A DNA stretch of 18,835 bases from Hydrogenothermaceae bacterium (GTDB lineage Bacteria > Aquificota > Aquificia > Aquificales > Hydrogenothermaceae): assembly GCA_012961365.1 (NCBI GenBank), contig DTZN01000227.1, forward strand, positions 1 to 18,835, read 5' to 3'. Both the position numbers and the translations under genes were made by a program. The first letter of the stretch is position 1. Each line of letters starts with the position of its first letter. Under the pieces are notes generated by a model that did not search any database, had not been told where the DNA came from, and saw only the letters and a program-made list of their open reading frames with translations. Below, piece after piece: positions 14,807 to 18,835 of the stretch.

Positions 14807-16207
14807 ATGGTTAGTAGAGAGCTTATTATTATAAACTCATCTAGCTTAATGTTTTACTTAATAAGGGAAAATAATGAGAATGTAGAATTACATTTGGAAG
14901 ATAAGAAAGAATATAAACAAGCAGGTGGTATTTATAAAGGCAAAATAAAAAGAATGTCTCCTGCTATGAATGCAGTTTTTTTGGATATAGGAGAAGAAAA
15001 AGAAGCCTTTTTACCTGTAAAAGATTTATCTAATGGAAATTATAACATAGGAAAACCAATTCTTGTTCAAGTAAAAAGAACACCTGTGGGAACAAAAGGT
15101 TCAAAATTATCAGAGAATATAGCAATTCCTGGAAAGTATCTTGTTTTAACTCCAAAAGTTAGTAAAATATCCATATCAAGTAAATACACATCTCCATCAG
15201 AAAAAAAACAACTAAAAGAAAGAATAAAAGAAATTTTACAACCATACAATGAAGAAAATTTTGGTTTTATTATTAGAACACTAGCATGTGAAGCATCAGA
15301 TAATCAAATTATTGAAGATTTTTTGAATTTAAAACAACTCTGGAAAAAAATAACAGAAGCATTTAACAAAAAGAAAGCTCCATCTGTTTTATATGATGAA
15401 GAATATAAACTATATTCAATTCTAAAGGACTATGCAGGAAATTTTGACAAAATAGTGGTAGATGATATTAATATTTTTAAAATTGTAAAAAACCATATAA
15501 AAACAATGTATCCAGATAGGAATATAAAATTACAATTTTTTAAAGAAAAAACACAAACAATAGAAGAAAAATACCAATTTCAAAAGACCATATCAAGAAT
15601 ATTAAATCCATATGTATGGTTAAAAAGTGGAGGTTATCTTATTGTAGAAGAAACAGAAGCTCTAGTGGTTATAGATGTAAATAGTGGAAAACATTGTAAG
15701 CAAAAAAGTATAGAAGATACGGCATTTTTTATAAATATAGAAGCAACAAAAGAAATAATAAAAACCCTTAGATTAAAAGACCTTGGAGGAATAATTGTTA
15801 TAGACTTTATAGATATGTCTAATGAAGAAAGAAAGAATATTCTTATAGAAAAACTGAAAGAAGAAGCAAAAAATGATAGAAGAAGTATAAAAATAAAAGA
15901 TTTCACATCTTTAGGATTACTTCAATTAACAAGAAAAAAAACAGAAGAAAGCCTAATAAAAAAACTAACCCAAGGGTGTTACTGCTGTAGAAGCAATGGA
16001 TTTGTCAAATCTTTTTCCCTAATAATGTTTGAAATAGAAAAGGAAATTCAAAAAAGAAAACCATTTGCTACAATGAGTATAAAAATAAATCCACTGCTAG
16101 AAGAACATCTAAAATCCCTATTAAAATCACTAAAATTGACTAAAAATGTTAAAATTCTAAAAGATGAAAAACTACATGTGGAAAATTTTATAATAGAGAG
16201 TGTGTAA
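14807..16207 (+). CDS. rng: Ribonuclease G/E family endoribonuclease
   Basis: RNase G/E cleaves single-stranded, AU-rich RNA in rRNA maturation and mRNA decay. The chosen start gives 466 residues, RNase-G size, without the long RNase E scaffold. Domains: S1 region GGIYKGKIKRMSPAMNAVFLDIG at 40-62 with KEAFLP after it, then the catalytic DNase-I-like part with Asp290 (VVIDVNSGK) and Asp333 (LGGIIVIDFIDM), and the zinc-link CxxC as CYCC at 391-394. The frame is open back to 14717, but MVSRELIIINSS matches the family start. No Shine-Dalgarno precedes ATG 14807, and a TATAAT 7 bp upstream suggests a leaderless message. The stop overlaps the bamD ATG by one base. Confidence 0.93.
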   Translation: MVSRELIIINSSSLMFYLIRENNENVELHLEDKKEYKQAGGIYKGKIKRMSPAMNAVFLDIGEEKEAFLPVKDLSNGNYNIGKPILVQVKRTPVGTKGSKLSENIAIPGKYLVLTPKVSKISISSKYTSPSEKKQLKERIKEILQPYNEENFGFIIRTLACEASDNQIIEDFLNLKQLWKKITEAFNKKKAPSVLYDEEYKLYSILKDYAGNFDKIVVDDINIFKIVKNHIKTMYPDRNIKLQFFKEKTQTIEEKYQFQKTISRILNPYVWLKSGGYLIVEETEALVVIDVNSGKHCKQKSIEDTAFFINIEATKEIIKTLRLKDLGGIIVIDFIDMSNEERKNILIEKLKEEAKNDRRSIKIKDFTSLGLLQLTRKKTEESLIKKLTQGCYCCRSNGFVKSFSLIMFEIEKEIQKRKPFATMSIKINPLLEEHLKSLLKSLKLTKNVKILKDEKLHVENFIIESV

Positions 16208-17040
16208 TGAGAAAAGCACTGGTAATAAGTTTTGCTTTATCAATATTAGTTTTTGGTTGTGCTCAAAAAGAGTTTTTATCAAAAAATATTTATTACGAAG
16301 CTATAAAAGCTTACGAACAAAATAACCTAGATGATGCTCAAAAACTTCTAAAAAAAGCAATTTATGAAGCAAAGGGTATGACTACCGAAGATATAATGAA
16401 TGCTAAATTTTTACTAGCAAATGTATATTTCAAAAAAGAAATGTATGTAGATGCAATTGTTGAATTTGAAGAATATATTACTCTATATCCTATAGCTCCA
16501 AACATTCCAGAAGCACTTTATAAACTTGCATTATCTTATTATAAAATTTCTCCAGATTACCAACGAGACTTAACATACTTAAAAAAAGCGGAAGAAAAAG
16601 CTTTGGATATTATAGTAAATTACCCAGATAGTCAGTATGCTGCAAAATCAGAAAAATTAATTGAAAAAATAAAAGGAATATACGCAAAACACTATCTAGA
16701 AATAGCAAATTTATATTATAACTTAGGCAAATATTACTCAGCAGCGTTTTACTACGATTATGTTTTAAAAAAATATCCAAAATATATAAACAAAAAAGAA
16801 ACCAAAATAAAATTAATAAAAAGCTTAAAAAATTCTGATAAACAGTATAAAAATCAGATAGAAAAATATAAAGAACAAATAAAAGACCTAAAAGATAAAA
16901 TAAAACAAGAGAAAGATCTAGAAAAGAAAAACGTTTTACTAAACAGGAAAAGATTAATAGAGGATTTACTGTTTACTCTAGAAAGTAAAATTAAAGAAAA
17001 TAAACTAAAAGCAGAAAAACTATCTAAAACTTTAAATTAA
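16207..17040 (+). CDS. bamD: Outer-membrane assembly lipoprotein BamD (TPR, ComL/YfiO family)
   Basis: BamD is an outer-membrane lipoprotein of the BAM complex that inserts beta-barrel proteins. The 277-residue protein starts with a lipoprotein signal peptide ending in LVFGC (Cys18); +2 is Ala, with no Asp retention signal, which fits outer-membrane sorting. TPR-type repeats run from about 28 to 195: YYEAIKAYEQNNLDDAQKLLKKA, FLLANVYFKKEMYVDAIVEFEEYITLYP, ALYKLALSYYKISPDYQRDL and IANLYYNLGKYYSAAFYYDYVLKKYP. Residues from about 205 to the end are Lys/Glu-rich with heptad character, a coiled-coil extension longer than I expect for BamD. It overlaps the rng stop by one base, so the two are probably co-transcribed. 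Its stop overlaps the opposing TPR gene's stop. Another BamD-like TPR lipoprotein is possible. Confidence 0.8.
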   Translation: MRKALVISFALSILVFGCAQKEFLSKNIYYEAIKAYEQNNLDDAQKLLKKAIYEAKGMTTEDIMNAKFLLANVYFKKEMYVDAIVEFEEYITLYPIAPNIPEALYKLALSYYKISPDYQRDLTYLKKAEEKALDIIVNYPDSQYAAKSEKLIEKIKGIYAKHYLEIANLYYNLGKYYSAAFYYDYVLKKYPKYINKKETKIKLIKSLKNSDKQYKNQIEKYKEQIKDLKDKIKQEKDLEKKNVLLNRKRLIEDLLFTLESKIKENKLKAEKLSKTLN

Positions 17041-17876
17041 AAGTTCTCTTTTTCCTCTATTATATTTAAAAGCTTTTTGAAATTTTTATATCTAAGAGTT
17101 TTTTTTGCCAAAGGTATTGCTTTTTTTATCACATTTTTTGCTTCTTCAAATTTGCCAAGCTTTATTAATGATTTTGCAATAAAATACTTTGCTTCCACGG
17201 CAGATTTTTTATCCTCAATATTTATGTATGTTTCATAAGATTTTTCAAAGTAAGGGATAGCCTTTTCATACTGTTTTAACTTGTAATAGGAAATTCCTAT
17301 ATTATAATTAGCTAAGGCTTTGTAATGTTTTCTAATATCTATGGCGCTCATCTTACTTAAAGCTTCTTTGTAAAATTTAAGAGCCTTTTCATAATCCTTT
17401 TTATGGAAATAAACATTACCAATATCTATTAACGCAACAGGTATCATACGTTGGTTATTGTTATCTTTGGAAATTTCTAAAACTTTTTTAAAATGTTTCA
17501 AAGCTTCCTCAAATTTTCCTAAAGAAAGCATAATTTCTGCCAAAAGAGTATGAGCATAAGCCTTCCATCTATAGTTTTTTTGACTTTTAGAATATTGTAT
17601 TGCTTTGTTTGCGTATTCTATAGCTTTGTCAATTTTTCCAAGTTGAAAATATGCAACCCCTATATAGTAATATCCTTCAGCTATACCTTTAGGAACATTA
17701 TATCTTTTTGCATACTCTAAAGTTTGTTTTGCTTTTCCTAGCATTAAATAATATTTACCTTGTTCATAATACTTCCATGCTTCAAGTAGCATTTTATCAA
17801 CTTTATCTTTGGTAGTCTCAGCAACAGAAAATGTAAACAATATAATAAAACTAAGAAGAAACCTTTTTATTTTCAT
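17037..17876 (-). CDS. Exported TPR-repeat protein
   Basis: The 279-residue protein has an N-terminal signal peptide (KIKRFLLSFIILFTFSVA, likely cut after Ala19) and then at least six tetratricopeptide repeats over nearly the whole length. Examples are AEGYYYIGVAYFQLGKIDKAI, HTLLAEIMLSLGKFEEALKHF, LIDIGNVYFHKKDYEKALKFY and YNIGISYYKLKQYEKAIPYF. It is probably a soluble periplasmic protein-protein adaptor; no catalytic domain is visible and its partner is unknown. Its start overlaps the trpG stop by 26 bp, so it is translated from the same message. The pairing with trpG may be only positional. Its stop overlaps the bamD stop tail to tail. Confidence 0.8.
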   Translation of the reverse strand: MKIKRFLLSFIILFTFSVAETTKDKVDKMLLEAWKYYEQGKYYLMLGKAKQTLEYAKRYNVPKGIAEGYYYIGVAYFQLGKIDKAIEYANKAIQYSKSQKNYRWKAYAHTLLAEIMLSLGKFEEALKHFKKVLEISKDNNNQRMIPVALIDIGNVYFHKKDYEKALKFYKEALSKMSAIDIRKHYKALANYNIGISYYKLKQYEKAIPYFEKSYETYINIEDKKSAVEAKYFIAKSLIKLGKFEEAKNVIKKAIPLAKKTLRYKNFKKLLNIIEEKENF

Positions 17877-18459
17877 TAAACTTTACCGCTAAATTTATGA
17901 AATTTTCTAAAAGCTTTTTTCCATATTGGGTTAATATTGATTCTGGGTGGAACTGAATACCATAAATAGGATAATTTTTATGCTGAATACCCATTATCTC
18001 ATCATCTTCTTTAGTCCAAGCTGTTATTTCTATATCTTCAGGTAAAGAGTTTTTATCTATAACTAACGAATGGTATCTGACAGCCTCAAACGGATTTGGA
18101 ATATTTTCAAAAAGTTCCTTTTGGTTATGGTAAATCATAGATGTTTTCCCATGCATTAAACATTTTGCTTTGATAATTTTTGCACCAAATGCATATCCTA
18201 TAGACTGATGTCCTAGACATACACCAAGAATAGGATATATACCTTTAAATGCTTTTATTACATCTACAGAAATTCCAGCCTCAGTTGGAGAACAAGGCCC
18301 AGGAGATATAACAATTGCTTCAATACTTTCAAGCTTTTTTATATCTTCAACTGTTATTTCATCATTTCTTTTTACCAAAACATCAACGTTAAGTTCGTAT
18401 AAATACTGAACTATGTTGTAAGTAAATGAGTCATAGTTATCTATCATTAAAACTTTCAT
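17851..18459 (-). CDS. trpG: Anthranilate/aminodeoxychorismate synthase glutamine amidotransferase subunit
   Basis: This class I glutamine amidotransferase releases ammonia from glutamine for the TrpE (tryptophan) or PabB (folate) partner. The 202-residue length is standard. Features: DNYDSFTYNIVQYL at 7-20, SPGPCSPTEAG at 52-62, catalytic Cys81 in GVCLGHQSIG, HGKTS at 103-107, RYHSLVI at 128-134, and His171/Glu173 in QFHPES. The cysteine-histidine-glutamate triad is complete. No trpE or pabB is adjacent, so it may serve both pathways. The ATG is preceded by AGAGG at 7 nt. The gene lies next to mobile-element sequence at 18509 onward. Confidence 0.93.
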   Translation of the reverse strand: MKVLMIDNYDSFTYNIVQYLYELNVDVLVKRNDEITVEDIKKLESIEAIVISPGPCSPTEAGISVDVIKAFKGIYPILGVCLGHQSIGYAFGAKIIKAKCLMHGKTSMIYHNQKELFENIPNPFEAVRYHSLVIDKNSLPEDIEITAWTKEDDEIMGIQHKNYPIYGIQFHPESILTQYGKKLLENFINLAVKFNENKKVSS

Positions 18460-18508
18460 TAAGCAACCTCTTTTTTTTAACGATAAATATTTATTTTAAA
18501 TAATTTTA

Positions 18509-18527
18509 TAGAAAATTTTGTTTTCTA
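18509..18527. repeat. AT-rich inverted repeat next to the IS605-like hairpin
   Basis: TAGAAAA at 18509-18515 and TTTTCTA at 18521-18527 are perfect 7-bp arms around a 5-base loop. It ends three bases before the CCCATT arm of the next hairpin. It lies upstream of trpG on the minus strand and lacks a release tract, so it is not called as a terminator. Confidence 0.4.
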
Positions 18528-18530
18528 AAA

Positions 18531-18550
18531 CCCATTGCTTTAGTAATGGG
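18531..18550 (+). mobile_element. Solo IS200/IS605-like end hairpin
   Basis: CCCATT at 18531-18536 pairs with AATGGG at 18545-18550. An inner C-G and a G-T pair extend the stem to 8 bp around a TTTA loop. The CCC...GCTTTAG...GGG arrangement is what I recall for right-end hairpins just after tnpB in IS200/IS605 elements, where the same segment is part of the guide (omega) RNA. No tnpB or tnpA reading frame is next to it: the flank on the tnpB side is 70 bp of non-coding DNA and then trpG on the opposite strand. I read it as a decayed remnant or a small non-autonomous derivative. The assignment rests on pattern alone. Confidence 0.4.
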
Positions 18551-18586
18551 ATACAAAAAGAATAGCGTAGGCCGTAAATTCGTTTT

Positions 18587-18618
18587 AGCCTTTTTTCCCA
18601 GTTTTAACTTAAAAGGCT
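18587..18618. repeat. Inverted repeat with 8-bp arms in non-coding DNA
   Basis: AGCCTTTT at 18587-18594 and AAAAGGCT at 18611-18618 are perfect complements around a 16-base loop. It is part of the 290-base gene-free stretch 18460-18749, which otherwise holds the IS605-like hairpin, an AT-rich inverted repeat and the trpG leader. It could be a terminator-like relic, an RNA structure or part of a mobile-element end. Confidence 0.4.
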
Positions 18619-18749
18619 TGCTTCTCTAGTATCTTTACTATACCATAAAAAAGTAAAAGTATATACAAGAATGTCAAATAAAGTAAAAAGAAGTTTAAGA
18701 ATAGAGCTAAACAATAGTATTAAGCTTAAGTAGATGATAAAATATAGAT

Positions 18750-18835
18750 ATGGGGAGAAGAAGGATATATAGACATGACATAAGATGTCCAGAGTATGGG
18801 AGCAATTGGATAGTAAAAAATTGGAAACAAAAAGG
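18750..18835 (+). CDS. N-terminus of an insertion-sequence transposase with InsA-like zinc ribbon (partial at window edge)
   Basis: An ATG at 18750-18752 opens a frame that runs off the window after 28 codons: MGRRRIYRHDIRCPEYGSNW then IVKNWKQK. It resembles the N-terminal zinc ribbon of IS1-type InsA proteins, whose pattern is roughly CPxCGSxxxxKNGKxxGxQxYxC. Two conserved positions look altered: the second cysteine is Tyr (CPEY for CPEC) and KNGK is KNWK. The first zinc knuckle would therefore be damaged, suggesting a decaying copy. No clear Shine-Dalgarno lies at the usual spacing and I could not identify the terminal inverted repeat in the 200 bases upstream. The rest of the gene is outside the window. 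Confidence 0.5.
   Translation, partial: MGRRRIYRHDIRCPEYGSNWIVKNWKQK

Noticed and set aside
18531..18618. CRISPR repeat or array
   Set aside because: There is only one copy of each hairpin, with no direct repeats or regular spacing.
18671..18733. Short plus-strand frame of 20 codons (MSNKVKRSLRIELNNSIKLK)
   Set aside because: It is too short, has no recognisable motif or ribosome site, and lies in non-coding mobile-element DNA.

Overview
The window looks like chromosome of an Aquificales bacterium, most likely a Hydrogenothermaceae member (Sulfurihydrogenibium/Persephonella type). The reasons are very AT-rich coding sequence, an ATP-citrate lyase operon (aclB-aclA, the reductive TCA cycle entry used by that family), a split carbamoyl-phosphate synthetase large subunit, and a GyrA without a recognisable GyrA box. 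The lineage call is inferred from gene content and was not tested by a search.

Layout, left to right. Positions 1-140 are sequence that does not belong to aclA; they carry the C-terminal end of an unidentified plus-strand reading frame. 141-2012 (minus) is aclB followed by an aclA cut off after about 185 of roughly 600 residues. A 154-bp divergent promoter region separates it from mreB-mreC (plus, 2167-3998). gmhB (minus) and the N-terminal-half carB (plus) are divergent around 4561-4619. A G/C-rich hairpin terminator at 6306-6325 separates carB from a four-gene minus-strand operon that reads, in transcription order, degenerate redoxin (11344) - uvrC - gyrA - UPF0114 membrane protein (6326). 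A PAS-PAS-GGDEF-EAL protein (plus, 11515-13512) overlaps tail to tail with an RlmD-type RNA methyltransferase (minus). A 51-70 bp divergent gap leads into rng-bamD (plus, 14807-17040), which meets trpG-TPR (minus, 18459-17037) tail to tail. The right edge, 18460-18835, is mobile-element territory: an IS200/IS605-like end hairpin with no tnpB, a second hairpin, and the start of an InsA-like transposase zinc ribbon that runs off the window.

Functionally this is mostly housekeeping: carbon fixation (acl), cell shape (mreBC), LPS heptose (gmhB), pyrimidine/arginine precursor supply (carB), DNA topology and repair (gyrA, uvrC), RNA maturation (rng, rlmD), outer-membrane assembly (bamD), tryptophan/folate (trpG) and c-di-GMP turnover. 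Genes are packed tightly: start/stop overlaps within operons, convergent stops that overlap or lie 4 bp apart, and several TTG starts with strong Shine-Dalgarno sequences. No gene-free stretch exceeds 300 bases; the longest is 18460-18749. No tRNA, rRNA or CRISPR array was seen. I found no clearly new multi-gene system. The points most worth checking are the broken aclA junction, the solo IS605-like end, the chimeric-type GyrA, the apparently leaderless rng and the cysteine-poor redoxin fused into the uvrC operon.
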